31,335 nucleotides of DNA from JBFLVQ01 sp040758525 (GCA_040758525.1 JBFLVQ010000032.1:1-31335), one strand, 5' to 3'; shown: positions 5,960 through 14,793, counted from the first letter of the stretch. Numbers and translations are program-made. The notes: a model not told the origin generated them from the sequence alone.

Positions 5960-8395
5960 TTAATCAACCGTGGAATTCGAAGTAGGCGCATTAGCCGTTC
6001 CTTGAGAATTCCAGAGCGGCGAGAGTGCCTCAGGTGAAGTCTCCCGTACACCAGTATCATCTAGCGCTACCGGTAAGACATCGTCAATATAGTCCACTAA
6101 ATGGATCTCAAAACTGCCTAACACTTCTTGCGGTACTTCGATAAGATCCTTTTCATTATCCTTGGGCAGTATCACCACTTTGATACCGGCTCGATGTGCG
6201 GCAAGTAATTTCTCTTTCACTCCACCAATCGCCAATACTTTACCACGCAAGGTGATCTCACCCGTCATTGCTACATCTTTGCGTATCGGTACATTGGTAA
6301 ATAGTGAAACAATCGCGGTCGCAATTGTGATACCAGCAGAAGGTCCGTCCTTAGGAATTGCTCCTTCTGGCACGTGTATATGCAGATCATACTTCTTAAA
6401 GAAGGCTGGCACGATCCCTAACTTCTTAGCGCGTGAGCGCACACAACTGATCGCAGCACGCATTGATTCCTGCATAACTTCGCCCAGTTTACCAGTTAAG
6501 GTAAGATGGCCACGCCCTGGCATTAGAGTAGTTTCGATTTGTAAGACATCGCCACCCACTTCGGTCCAGGCTAATCCGGTTGCCATTCCAATCTCACTAC
6601 GATCATTGGCCATCTGTGGGCGAAATCTTATTGGACCTAAGTAATTACGTACATCTTCATCACTTACTGTCTCACGGAAAGACTCCTTCTCAGGCTCTTC
6701 CAAAACTACATACTTGCGCGCCACTTTGCGACATACAGAAGAGATCTCTCGCTCCAGATTACGTACTCCTGCCTCACGAGTGTAATACTGGATTATTGTT
6801 GTGATAGCATCTTCTAAATAACTAACCTTGTCTGCTTTCAGTCCCGTAGCCTCAAGCTGTTTTGGCACTAGATAACGCTTAGCAATCTCTATCTTTTCGC
6901 GCTCGGTATAGCCTGACAACCTGATAATTTCAAGCCGATCCTGCAAAGCAGGGGGTATTGTATGTAACACATTAGCAGTAGCAATAAACATTACTCGGGA
7001 GAGATCATATTCAACATCCAAGTAATGATCCTGGAAAGTATGATTCTGTTCAGGATCAAGTACCTCTAACAAGGCCGCAGATGGATCACCACGGAAGTCC
7101 ATACCAAGTTTATCGATCTCATCAAGCAGCATAAGTGGATTTACTGTGCCTGCCTTCTTCATCATCTGAATGATCTGACCTGGCAGTGCGCCAATATAGG
7201 TACGACGATGGCCACGTATCTCTGCCTCATCACGCACGCCTCCCAAACTGAGGCGTACAAACTTTCGCCCTGTAGCGCGAGCAATAGAACGACCTAGCGA
7301 GGTCTTACCTACTCCAGGAGGACCAACAAAACAGAGAATAGAGCCTTTAGGATTCTCTACCAATTGGCGTACGGCAAGAAACTCTAATATACGCTCCTTA
7401 ACCTTCTCTAAGCCGTAGTGATCAGCTTCTAGCACCTCTTCTGCATGTTTAAGATCACGTACCTCAGGAGAGGATTCTTTCCAAGGCACAGCCAGCAACC
7501 AGTCTAGATAGTTGCGTGATACCGCTGATTCAGCCGACATTGGCGGCATCTGCTCAAGCCGACGCAATTCTGACATTGCCTTATTATAGGCGTCCTGCGT
7601 CATACCAGAAGCTTCAATCTTACGCTTTAGCTCTTCCAGTTCTGCCTTCTCATCCTTACGCCCTAACTCTTTATTGATCGCCTTGATCTTCTCATTGAGG
7701 TAATACTCTTTTTGCGCCTTCTCCATCTGCTTCTTAACACGACCCTGGATAGCGCGGTCAACCTGCAATTTGTCAAGTTCGATCTCAACAATCTCAATCA
7801 ACCGCATCAGACGCTCATGCAACAGGAAAATTTCTAGTACGCCCTGCTTATCCTCAATGCTGATCTTTAGATGGCTAGTAATAGAATCGGCTAATCGAGA
7901 GGGATCATCTATTTGTAAGTCGCTATGTAAAACATCAACATTTTCTGGGTTCTGACGCACATATTGATCAACCAGTGAAGTGAGTCGTCCCACTAGTGCA
8001 TTGATACGTGGACTACGCTCGCTTGACTGTGGCAAGCGACGTACGGTTGCCACCCAATAGTTCTCCTGCTCATCGATGCGCATCGCTTTAGCACGTTCTA
8101 CGCCCTCGACTTGAACTTTGATATTGCCATCTGCCAAATAGAGATGATGCGCAATACGTGCTAACGTGCCTACCCGATAAACTTGATCAGGGGTTGGCTC
8201 CTCCAATGTGGCATCGTGCTGAGTGGCAAGAAAAATAATACGGTCACCAGCCAACGCCTTCTGTAAAGCTTGTACTGAGGGTTGGCGGCCTATCTTGAAT
8301 CGCACTACTGTATATGGAAAGACTACCACATCACGGATAGGAACCATTGGATAGTGTGCGACATCGTCGGGAGTGCCATCGTGAAATTCCTGCAT
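5960..8395 (-). CDS. lon: ATP-dependent protease La (Lon)
   Basis: This is a cytoplasmic AAA+ serine protease degrading misfolded and regulatory proteins. From the chosen ATG it is 811 residues: an N-terminal LON substrate-binding domain beginning Y-P-M-V-P-I-R-D-V-V-V-F-P, a coiled-coil region rich in Glu/Lys around 230-300, an AAA+ module with Walker A G-P-P-G-V-G-K-T and Walker B L-L-D-E-I-D-K, and a protease domain with catalytic Ser686 in D-G-P-S-A-G and Lys729 in V-K-E-K-L. The frame is open to a TTG at 8464, but that codon lies in an inverted repeat and would add 23 basic residues; the ATG at 8395 has a purine-rich GAGAG site and fits the usual family start. It is downstream of tig, clpP and clpX, forming a proteostasis cluster. 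Confidence 0.96.
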   Translation of the reverse strand: MQEFHDGTPDDVAHYPMVPIRDVVVFPYTVVRFKIGRQPSVQALQKALAGDRIIFLATQHDATLEEPTPDQVYRVGTLARIAHHLYLADGNIKVQVEGVERAKAMRIDEQENYWVATVRRLPQSSERSPRINALVGRLTSLVDQYVRQNPENVDVLHSDLQIDDPSRLADSITSHLKISIEDKQGVLEIFLLHERLMRLIEIVEIELDKLQVDRAIQGRVKKQMEKAQKEYYLNEKIKAINKELGRKDEKAELEELKRKIEASGMTQDAYNKAMSELRRLEQMPPMSAESAVSRNYLDWLLAVPWKESSPEVRDLKHAEEVLEADHYGLEKVKERILEFLAVRQLVENPKGSILCFVGPPGVGKTSLGRSIARATGRKFVRLSLGGVRDEAEIRGHRRTYIGALPGQIIQMMKKAGTVNPLMLLDEIDKLGMDFRGDPSAALLEVLDPEQNHTFQDHYLDVEYDLSRVMFIATANVLHTIPPALQDRLEIIRLSGYTEREKIEIAKRYLVPKQLEATGLKADKVSYLEDAITTIIQYYTREAGVRNLEREISSVCRKVARKYVVLEEPEKESFRETVSDEDVRNYLGPIRFRPQMANDRSEIGMATGLAWTEVGGDVLQIETTLMPGRGHLTLTGKLGEVMQESMRAAISCVRSRAKKLGIVPAFFKKYDLHIHVPEGAIPKDGPSAGITIATAIVSLFTNVPIRKDVAMTGEITLRGKVLAIGGVKEKLLAAHRAGIKVVILPKDNEKDLIEVPQEVLGSFEIHLVDYIDDVLPVALDDTGVRETSPEALSPLWNSQGTANAPTSNSTVD

Positions 8396-8462
8396 ACGTT
8401 CTCTCTTCTTGTTATCTACCCAGTTTTTCTTGGAGACCAACCGGCGCTGGCCTCCCTTCGGC

Positions 8463-8485
8463 AAAAAGCCTGCCGATAGCTTTTT
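8463..8485 (-). terminator. Weak terminator-like repeat between clpX and lon
   Basis: AAAAAGC (8463-8469) and GCTTTTT (8479-8485) are perfect 7-base inverted repeats with a nine-base loop, starting two bases after the clpX stop and ending in five T on the minus strand. The stem has only two G-C pairs, so at most partial termination or 3'-end trimming is expected, leaving some read-through into lon. Confidence 0.35.
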
Positions 8486-8487
8486 CC

Positions 8488-9720
8488 TTAACCCGCTTTC
8501 TCTAACACTGGGAAGGTGGCACGGCGATTCTCCACCATCTCACGGGTCACCAGAAACTCTTTTACCTTCTTCTGTGAAGGAAGTGTATACATCGCCTCTA
8601 GCATCAACTCTTCCAAGATCATCCGTAACCCACGTGCACCAACTTTGCGTTCACAAGCTTGTCGAGCAATTGCCTGTAGCGCATCATCAGTAAAGCGCAG
8701 TTTTACATTATCCCATTCAAACTGCTTCTGATACTGTTTAACAAGGGCATTCTTAGGCTTGGTTAAAATATCGACCATAGCTGCTTCATCAAGCTCATGG
8801 AGTGTGCCAAGTACTGGCAGACGTCCGACAAACTCTGGTATTAGGCCGTATTTGATCAAGTCTTCTGGCTGTACAAACTCAAGTATATTGGAAGTGCGCG
8901 AGAAACGCGAGTGCTCAATTTTGGCCTGGAAGCCCAGTGCCTTTTTGCCTACACGTCGTTCAATCACCTTCTCTAATCCAACAAAGGCGCCTCCACAGAC
9001 AAAGAGAATATTGGTGGTATCAACAGGGAAGAACTCTTGATGAGGATGTTTACGCCCACCCTGTGGGGGCACATTTGCTACTGTCCCCTCTAATATCTTA
9101 AGCAATGCCTGTTGTACGCCTTCACCAGAGACATCACGGGTAATTGAGGGATTCTCATCTTTACGACAGATCTTATCAACCTCATCGATATAGATAATGC
9201 CCTGCTGTGCCCGTTCAATATCCCCATTGGCATTCTGTAGTAATTTTAGAATGATATTCTCGACATCTTCTCCAACATAGCCAGCTTCAGTAAGGGTTGT
9301 CGCATCAACGATACAGAATGGTACGTTGAGCATACGTGCCAGCGTCTGAGCAAGTAGTGTCTTGCCTGTGCCGGTCGGCCCTACCAAAAGAATGTTGCTC
9401 TTCTGGATCTCTACCTCTGCCTGGGTGCGCCGTCTTATCATTTCTATACGCTTGTAATGCTGATAAACGGCCACCGCCAACTTCTTCTTAGTCTCATCTT
9501 GACCAATTACATAGTCATCTAGAAAGGCTTTGATCTCGATCGGCTTAGGCAATGGTGGACGGTGGGATTGAGCTTCTTGATTAGCATCATCTGTAATGAT
9601 CTCATTGCAAATATCGATACATTCATTACAGATATACACGGTTGGACCCGCGATCAATTTTTTTACTTCATTTTGTGTTTTGCCACAAAAAGAACAGCGT
9701 AATGTTTCGTCTCGTCTCAA
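8488..9720 (-). CDS. clpX: ATP-dependent Clp protease ATP-binding subunit ClpX
   Basis: A 410-residue AAA+ unfoldase that feeds substrates to ClpP. The N-terminal zinc-binding domain has Cys9, Cys12, Cys31 and Cys34. Walker A is G-P-T-G-T-G-K-T (114-121), Walker B I-I-Y-I-D-E (175-180), and the ClpP-docking tripeptide is L-G-F at 262-264, where I-G-F is more usual. It starts with TTG: there is no ATG near the N-terminus, and C-G-G-G-G lies seven bases upstream. clpP is directly upstream across a 100-base gap that contains a large stem-loop, suggesting tuned ClpP to ClpX output. lon follows 92 bases after the stop. Confidence 0.97.
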   Translation of the reverse strand: MRRDETLRCSFCGKTQNEVKKLIAGPTVYICNECIDICNEIITDDANQEAQSHRPPLPKPIEIKAFLDDYVIGQDETKKKLAVAVYQHYKRIEMIRRRTQAEVEIQKSNILLVGPTGTGKTLLAQTLARMLNVPFCIVDATTLTEAGYVGEDVENIILKLLQNANGDIERAQQGIIYIDEVDKICRKDENPSITRDVSGEGVQQALLKILEGTVANVPPQGGRKHPHQEFFPVDTTNILFVCGGAFVGLEKVIERRVGKKALGFQAKIEHSRFSRTSNILEFVQPEDLIKYGLIPEFVGRLPVLGTLHELDEAAMVDILTKPKNALVKQYQKQFEWDNVKLRFTDDALQAIARQACERKVGARGLRMILEELMLEAMYTLPSQKKVKEFLVTREMVENRRATFPVLEKAG

Positions 9721-9761
9721 TTTGTACCCCGCAAGATTTTAGCTTTACGATTACTCGTTTC

Positions 9762-9817
9762 CGCCTCAAGATGGCTGCCAGTGACTTTTCCTCAGCCAAC
9801 TATGGCCACTTAAGGCG
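9762..9817 (-). promoter_or_regulatory. Large stem-loop between clpP and clpX
   Basis: The outer arms CGCCTCAAG (9762-9770) and CTTAAGGCG (9809-9817) pair over 9 bp with one G-U wobble in the minus-strand RNA. An inner 6-bp stem TGGCTG (9772-9777) / CAGCCA (9793-9798) closes a 15-base loop, leaving a ten-base asymmetric bulge. It starts three bases after the clpP stop and ends about 40 bases before the clpX start. A role in differential expression or processing is inferred. Confidence 0.5.
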
Positions 9818-9820
9818 CTA

Positions 9821-10423
9821 CTACTCACGATGAGTAATAACCTGATCAATGAGGCCATACTCTTTAGCCTGGTACGCGTCCATAATGCGGTCGCGCTCAA
9901 CATCCTGCTCAATTATTTCAAACGGTTGCCCGGTATGTTTAGCCAAAATCTCGCTCGTCAGCTTGCGCATACGCATCAATTCTTCTGCATGGATACGCAC
10001 ATCACTGGCTTGGCCAGAAATACCACCCACAGAGGGTTGATGGATTAATATGCGCGAATTGGGCAATGCGAACCGTTTGCCCTTCGTGCCCGCAGTGAGC
10101 AATAGCGCTCCCATAGAAGCACATTGCCCCACACAGATCGTGGTCACGTCGGGGCGAATAAACTGCATAGTATCATATATCGCCATCCCAGCCGTGATCG
10201 ATCCCCCAGGGCTGTTAATATAAAGAGAGATATCTTTATCTGGATCTTCTGCTTCCAGAAAGAGCAGTTGCGCAACCACAAGGTTAGCAATCACGTCATC
10301 AATTGGCGTGCCTATAAAAATTATACTGTCTTTAAGCAAACGAGAATAAATATCGTAAGCACGCTCACCCCGACTGGTCTGTTCTACAACCATCGGCACC
10401 AATGCTGAATAGGGAATGTTCAT
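9821..10423 (-). CDS. clpP: ATP-dependent Clp protease proteolytic subunit ClpP
   Basis: A 200-residue serine peptidase forming the double-heptamer chamber used by ClpX. The catalytic triad is visible: Ser103 in G-Q-C-A-S-M-G-A, His128 in L-I-H-Q-P, and Asp178 in V-E-R-D-R-I. The N-terminus M-N-I-P-Y-S-A-L-V-P-M-V-V-E-Q is the usual short propeptide-like start and the length is typical. The ATG is supported by the family start; the ribosome site is weak (an AGAG close to the ATG). It follows tig by about 100 bases and precedes clpX, the order tig-clpP-clpX-lon being widely conserved. Confidence 0.97.
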   Translation of the reverse strand: MNIPYSALVPMVVEQTSRGERAYDIYSRLLKDSIIFIGTPIDDVIANLVVAQLLFLEAEDPDKDISLYINSPGGSITAGMAIYDTMQFIRPDVTTICVGQCASMGALLLTAGTKGKRFALPNSRILIHQPSVGGISGQASDVRIHAEELMRMRKLTSEILAKHTGQPFEIIEQDVERDRIMDAYQAKEYGLIDQVITHRE

Positions 10424-10493
10424 AACTCTTAAGCTCTTGTCGAGTACTTGATTGTCTCTGGTTTATTTGATTGAATTGAAAGTTTTGGCCTTA

Positions 10494-10512
10494 TCCCCGC
10501 CGTCGATGGGGA
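10494..10512 (-). other. Short stem-loop between tig and clpP
   Basis: TCCCC (10494-10498) and GGGGA (10508-10512) can form a 5-bp stem with a nine-base loop, 13 bases past the tig stop. No U-run follows. It may be a weak processing or pausing site; the support is modest. Confidence 0.25.
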
Positions 10513-10525
10513 GGATGTGTGTGCG

Positions 10526-11917
10526 TTATTCGTGATGTTCGCCATGTTCACAACCCTCATGGTGATGGTGCTCATGCTGCTCGTCTTTCACATATTCCTG
10601 CCCATGATCATGGCGATCTAGTTCCTCGGCGGAAACCCGCTCTTCGACGATCTCAGCGCTATTAATTACAAGATCAAGCGCTTTTTTATTGCGCAGTCTA
10701 CCTTTGATACTATCGATCCCCCCCTCCTTTGTCAAGCGGCTCCTGGTGGTATCGATAGGCATATTGAGAGATTGGGCTATGCGCGCAATCTCTTCTTCCA
10801 CTTCCTCTTCCGAGACGTCTATATGTTCCTGCTCAACGATCTTTTCTACAATCAGGGCACGCCTTACATCACCTGCTGCGGCCTCTCGCTGAGTATCACG
10901 TAGCGATCCCCAATCGAGATTAGTTTGAGTTGGATTGACGCCTTGTTGGATCAGTGTGCGGAAGAAGCTCTGTAAACGCTCCTTGGTCTGCCCATCAACC
11001 AGTGTTTCTGGTACATCAATAGGATGCTCTTGTGCTAGTTTGTTAAGCAACTCCTCGCGTAATCGCTCATCCGCTTCACGAATTGCAGCATCTTCCAGAC
11101 GTTGGCGTATCTTGGCGCGGAAATCGGCAAGATTCTCATATTCGCCTAACCCAGCAACAAATTCATCATCCAGTTCTGGCAACTCTTTTATCTTGATCGA
11201 TTGAAGCTTAACTGTATACTCAATCTCATGGCCTGCCATTTGTGGATTATGAAAATCCTCTTGATAACGAACCGTGAAAGTGCGCTCATCACCTACTCTC
11301 ATTCCTCGCAAGTTCTCAGTAAATTCTGGTTGTAGTTCTGGCGAGGCAATCTGCACGGTCATGCCTTCAGCATTAATATCTTCTGCCTCATGATTAAGAT
11401 GTTTTCCTCGCAGATCAACGGTAACAAAATCCTGATCGCGTGCCTCTCGGTCCTCAATCGGCACCAGTGTAGCATGCTGCTCACGCATCTGTTCAATCTG
11501 CTCTGCTACCATCTCCTCTGTGATAATGCGTAGCTTCTTAGTTACTGACAGGCCACGATACTGTTTTAGATCAAACTTGGGCAGTACCTCTACCTTCGCC
11601 TTAAAGACCAGTGGCTGGCCATCATTAAGTGTTAACTCATCAATATCCGGCTCACCTATCATTGCCAATTGGTTCTCGGTAATGGCGTCATGCAATGCAT
11701 TGGGTAGTAGCTCTCGCATTACTTGGTCACGTATCTCTTTACGGAATCGAGTCTTGATTACAGAAAGGGGCGCCCGCCCACGCCGGAAGCCTGGCACATT
11801 TACACTCTGCGCAAGCATCGTCGAAACACGATTAAACTGCTCGCCAACCTTATCGGCTGGCACCTCTATGAGAATCTGCTTCTTGCAATTGGACAGATCA
11901 GTAATTTCAACTCTCAC
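10526..11917 (-). CDS. tig: Trigger factor (ribosome-associated chaperone) with His-rich tail
   Basis: A 463-residue chaperone that binds nascent chains at the ribosome exit tunnel. The N-terminal ribosome-binding domain carries the signature V-P-G-F-R-R-G-R-A-P (about 40-49), followed by an FKBP-like domain with V-T-V-D-L-R-G-K (about 145-152) and the helical C-terminal chaperone domain. The last 28 residues are unusual: ten His and one Cys interspersed with Glu/Asp, resembling a metal-binding tail such as that of SlyD. The start is GTG with GAGG about 11 bases upstream and no competing ATG. tRNA-Leu lies 135 bases upstream and a near-consensus promoter precedes that tRNA, so tig may share its transcript. 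Confidence 0.95.
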   Translation of the reverse strand: MRVEITDLSNCKKQILIEVPADKVGEQFNRVSTMLAQSVNVPGFRRGRAPLSVIKTRFRKEIRDQVMRELLPNALHDAITENQLAMIGEPDIDELTLNDGQPLVFKAKVEVLPKFDLKQYRGLSVTKKLRIITEEMVAEQIEQMREQHATLVPIEDREARDQDFVTVDLRGKHLNHEAEDINAEGMTVQIASPELQPEFTENLRGMRVGDERTFTVRYQEDFHNPQMAGHEIEYTVKLQSIKIKELPELDDEFVAGLGEYENLADFRAKIRQRLEDAAIREADERLREELLNKLAQEHPIDVPETLVDGQTKERLQSFFRTLIQQGVNPTQTNLDWGSLRDTQREAAAGDVRRALIVEKIVEQEHIDVSEEEVEEEIARIAQSLNMPIDTTRSRLTKEGGIDSIKGRLRNKKALDLVINSAEIVEERVSAEELDRHDHGQEYVKDEQHEHHHHEGCEHGEHHE

Positions 11918-12052
11918 GATGTACTATCCTCGAATATTAAATATCTGGCTGGTTTCGGAGCGGGAGCAATTGCGGCAGGCAGCCACGTGTAACATCAAAT
12001 GGACACGCACTGCCGGGCGCGGGACCGGTCAGGAAGGCTTACCCATAAACCA

Positions 12053-12134
12053 TGCGAAAGGGGGGACTCGAACCCCCACAGGTTGCCCTACCAGATCCTA
12101 AGTCTGGCGCGTCTGCCAATTCCGCCACTTTCGC
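12053..12134 (-). tRNA. tRNA-Leu (anticodon UAG)
   Basis: The minus strand folds into an 82-nt cloverleaf. The acceptor arms are GCGAAAG and CTTTCGC with discriminator A, the D-arm has the leucine-type G-G-C-G-G-A-A-T-T-G-G-C-A-G-A-C start, and the anticodon stem CCAGA/TCTGG presents loop C-T-T-A-G-G-A, giving UAG for CUN codons. A long variable arm and a 5-bp T-arm around TTCGAGT complete it. CCA is not encoded (the genome continues TGG), so it must be added enzymatically. Confidence 0.96.
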
Positions 12135-12231
12135 GCGACCACCCCCGACTTTTCTACCACAGAGCAGAGAGTGCTCAGAGAGGAAAAATCTTTCTGCTAA
12201 CTCGATTTACTTTGTGGCTATCAGCATTCAG

Positions 12232-12259
12232 ATTCTAACGGCGAGACCTGAATTGTCAA
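12232..12259 (-). promoter_or_regulatory. Near-consensus promoter upstream of tRNA-Leu/tig
   Basis: On the minus strand a perfect TTGACA (12254-12259), a 16-nt spacer and TAGAAT (12232-12237, five of six). It is located just past the stem-loop that follows ftsZ and about 100 bases before the tRNA 5' end, so it separates the cell-division operon from the tRNA-tig-clp-lon unit. Confidence 0.7.
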
Positions 12260-12264
12260 GCTAA

Positions 12265-12295
12265 TGCCGCCGAAGATACTATCTCTACGGCGGCA
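12265..12295 (-). terminator. Stem-loop after ftsZ, end of the dcw operon
   Basis: TGCCGCCG (12265-12272) and CGGCGGCA (12288-12295) form an 8-bp GC-rich stem. Within it AGAT/ATCT can pair to extend the helix. It begins six bases after the ftsZ stop. No poly-U follows, so it could be a Rho-assisted terminator or a 3'-end stabiliser. Confidence 0.55.
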
Positions 12296-12301
12296 ATATT
12301 A

Positions 12302-13456
12302 TTAATCGGCTTTCTTGCGCATAAAAGCAGGTATTTCCAGATCATCTCGGCGTACATTGCCTAGCGTTGGGTCTGCCAGTGGTTTGTTGATCTGCGTATG
12401 TACAACCGGTGGCACCTGAGTAGGATTAGCATAATTGCGCAGTGTAGCAGGCGGTACAGCATTGATCACTTTGTCAAATCCGGTGGCAATTACCGTTATC
12501 TTCATATTGTTTTCCATACGCTCATCAATGACGGCGCCAAAGATTATATTGGCCTCGTCATCGGCGGCTTCACGTATAATTGAAGAAGCCTCATTGACCT
12601 CATGTAAAGCCAGATCTGGACCACCGGTAATATTGACTAGGATACCCTTAGCACCTTCTATCGATGCCTCTTCTAATAATGGACTGTTGATGGCACGCTG
12701 AGTAGCTTCAGTAGCACGATTCTCGCCCTCTGCTGTTCCTGTGCCCATTAGCGCAATACCCATCCCTTGCATAATCGTCTTTACATCGGCAAAATCGAGG
12801 TTGATCAAACCAGGCACCGTTATTAGATCTGAGATACCTTGAACGGCTTGGCGTAGAACATCATCTGCCACACGAAAAGCATCTTGTAATGAGGTATTGC
12901 GCTCCACCGTATGGAGCAACCGTTCATTTGGAATAGTGATCACCGCATCAACACACTCACGTAGTTCTGCCAGTCCCTTCTCAGCTTGCTGCATACGCTT
13001 GCGCCCTTCGAAAGCGAATGGCTTGGTGACGACGGCAACTGTCAAGGCGCCTAACTCGGTGGCTAGACTGGCTACAATGGGTGCTGCTCCTGTGCCTGTA
13101 CCACCACCTAAGCCTGCGGTGATGAAGACCATATCCGCCCCCTCTAACAGCTCAATAATCTTTTCTGTATCGTCGATAGCAGCCTGTCGTCCAATGTCAG
13201 GATTTGCCCCAGCGCCCAAGCCCTTAGTAAGCTTTGCGCCAATCTGCAGCTTTACCGGCGACTGTGAACGTGAGAGTACTTGTAGGTCAGTATTTGCTAC
13301 AAGAAACTCTACACCATGTATGCCAGCTTCAATCATACGATTTACTGCATTGCCACCACCTCCTCCAACACCTATCACTTTAATGCACGCTCCGCTGACG
13401 GGGGGATTGTCTGCGAAGGTGAGATTCAGACCGCTATCGGGTTTATCCGCTGCCAT
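12302..13456 (-). CDS. ftsZ: Cell division protein FtsZ
   Basis: A 384-residue tubulin-like GTPase that polymerises into the Z-ring at midcell. The glycine-rich nucleotide loop starts at 30, N-T-D-L-Q lies at 55-59, the tubulin signature G-G-G-T-G-T-G is at 117-123, and the T7 catalytic loop N-L-D-F-A-D-V-K is at 219-226. A short linker leads to the conserved C-terminal peptide D-D-L-E-I-P-A-F-M-R-K-K (371-382), which binds FtsA and other tethers. The ATG has GGAGG seven bases upstream. It is the last gene of the dcw operon, 84 bases after ftsA, and is followed by a stem-loop. Confidence 0.98.
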   Translation of the reverse strand: MAADKPDSGLNLTFADNPPVSGACIKVIGVGGGGGNAVNRMIEAGIHGVEFLVANTDLQVLSRSQSPVKLQIGAKLTKGLGAGANPDIGRQAAIDDTEKIIELLEGADMVFITAGLGGGTGTGAAPIVASLATELGALTVAVVTKPFAFEGRKRMQQAEKGLAELRECVDAVITIPNERLLHTVERNTSLQDAFRVADDVLRQAVQGISDLITVPGLINLDFADVKTIMQGMGIALMGTGTAEGENRATEATQRAINSPLLEEASIEGAKGILVNITGGPDLALHEVNEASSIIREAADDEANIIFGAVIDERMENNMKITVIATGFDKVINAVPPATLRNYANPTQVPPVVHTQINKPLADPTLGNVRRDDLEIPAFMRKKAD

Positions 13457-13540
13457 AACGGAGCCTCCATCCTCTTATATCAATCTATCTAAAAGTTAAA
13501 GTTGATCTACAAAAACTTCCCTCGCTGTGCGCCTACTACA

Positions 13541-14788
13541 TTAGAAAATATTTGCGATCCATTCTCTCAGTTTCGACGCTTTGCGCCGCAAGGCACCGTT
13601 CGTCTTCAGATAGCTGCGTACACTGCCATACTTGGCCTTGTAACCAATCAGCATAAGCCCGAGTGCGGTCGCATATTCAGGACTAGCAATCTCTTCAGAA
13701 AGTCCACCAACACCATGTGGCGTACCACGCCGGGCAGGTAGATCCAAGATCTGTTCAGCAATCTCTGGTATGCCTGGCAGTAGTGAGCCACCACCAGTAA
13801 TTACCACGCCGCTAGAAATCTGACGATCGAAACCTAACCGCTGTGTCTCTTCCTGTATCTGGGAAAAGATCTCTTCTGCGCGCGGCTGCAAAATCTCGCA
13901 AAGGGTGTAACGTGAGAGTGGACGGGCAGCATGCCCACCCACACTGGGAATCTCCAGCATGGATTGGCGCTGGTTCTCATCCAAGAGGTGGCTGAGTGCA
14001 CAACCCGATTGGCGTTTGATACGCTCAGCCTCGGGAACGGGGGTACGCAGTCCCACAGCAATGTCATTGGTGAAATGGTTGCCGCCCAGCGGGAATACGG
14101 CGGTATGGCGGATCGCGCCGCGCTGAAAGATCGCCAATTTCGTCGTCTCTCCACCAATATCGATGAGCGCTGTGCCGTATTCGCGTTCGTCTTCGGTCAA
14201 GACGGCTTCTGCAGCAGCTAATGGCTCTAGGACTGTATCAAGAACTATCATACCCGAACGGTTCACACTTGTCACTACATTTTGCTTGGCAGTTATCGGA
14301 GAAGTCACAATATGTACGGCTACTTCAAGCCGCATACCCAACATACCGAGGGGATCCCCGATCCCATCCTGCTCATCCACAGTGAACTCTTGTGGTATTA
14401 CATCAATAATTTCACGGTCCGAGGGCACCGATACAGCACTGGCTTGATCGATCACGCGCTTGATGTCGTCAACGCCTATCTCACGATTGCGGCGCGAGAC
14501 CGCTACTACTCCACGACTGTTATATCCTTTAATATGTGCTCCTGCCATTCCTACATAGACTTGCTCAATGGTGAGGCCTGCCATCTGCTCAGCCATTTCT
14601 ACGGCTCGTTTGATCGATTCCACAGCAGCATCAAGACTAACCACCACACCTTTGCGCAAACCCTTGGAATCAGTTGCACCTACACCAACCACTTCCAGAC
14701 GCTCTGGACCTGCTACTTCCGCCAGCACCACCCGCACTCGGCTGGTGCCTACATCCAGGCCTACTATATGCGGATTCAGTTTCGGCAT
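13541..14788 (-). CDS. ftsA: Cell division protein FtsA
   Basis: A 415-residue actin-like ATPase that anchors FtsZ to the membrane. The phosphate-1 motif is V-G-L-D-V-G-T-S-R-V-R near residue 9, and phosphate-2 reads D-I-G-G-E-T-T (210-216), where most family members have Gly instead of Glu. The adenosine motif is V-I-T-G-G-G-S-L-L-P-G. The protein ends in an amphipathic helix (K-L-R-E-W-I-A-N-I-F), the usual membrane-targeting sequence. The ATG has a GGGGAG site about nine bases upstream and starts five bases after the ftsQ stop. Confidence 0.96.
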   Translation of the reverse strand: MPKLNPHIVGLDVGTSRVRVVLAEVAGPERLEVVGVGATDSKGLRKGVVVSLDAAVESIKRAVEMAEQMAGLTIEQVYVGMAGAHIKGYNSRGVVAVSRRNREIGVDDIKRVIDQASAVSVPSDREIIDVIPQEFTVDEQDGIGDPLGMLGMRLEVAVHIVTSPITAKQNVVTSVNRSGMIVLDTVLEPLAAAEAVLTEDEREYGTALIDIGGETTKLAIFQRGAIRHTAVFPLGGNHFTNDIAVGLRTPVPEAERIKRQSGCALSHLLDENQRQSMLEIPSVGGHAARPLSRYTLCEILQPRAEEIFSQIQEETQRLGFDRQISSGVVITGGGSLLPGIPEIAEQILDLPARRGTPHGVGGLSEEIASPEYATALGLMLIGYKAKYGSVRSYLKTNGALRRKASKLREWIANIF

Positions 14789-14793
14789 AATCG

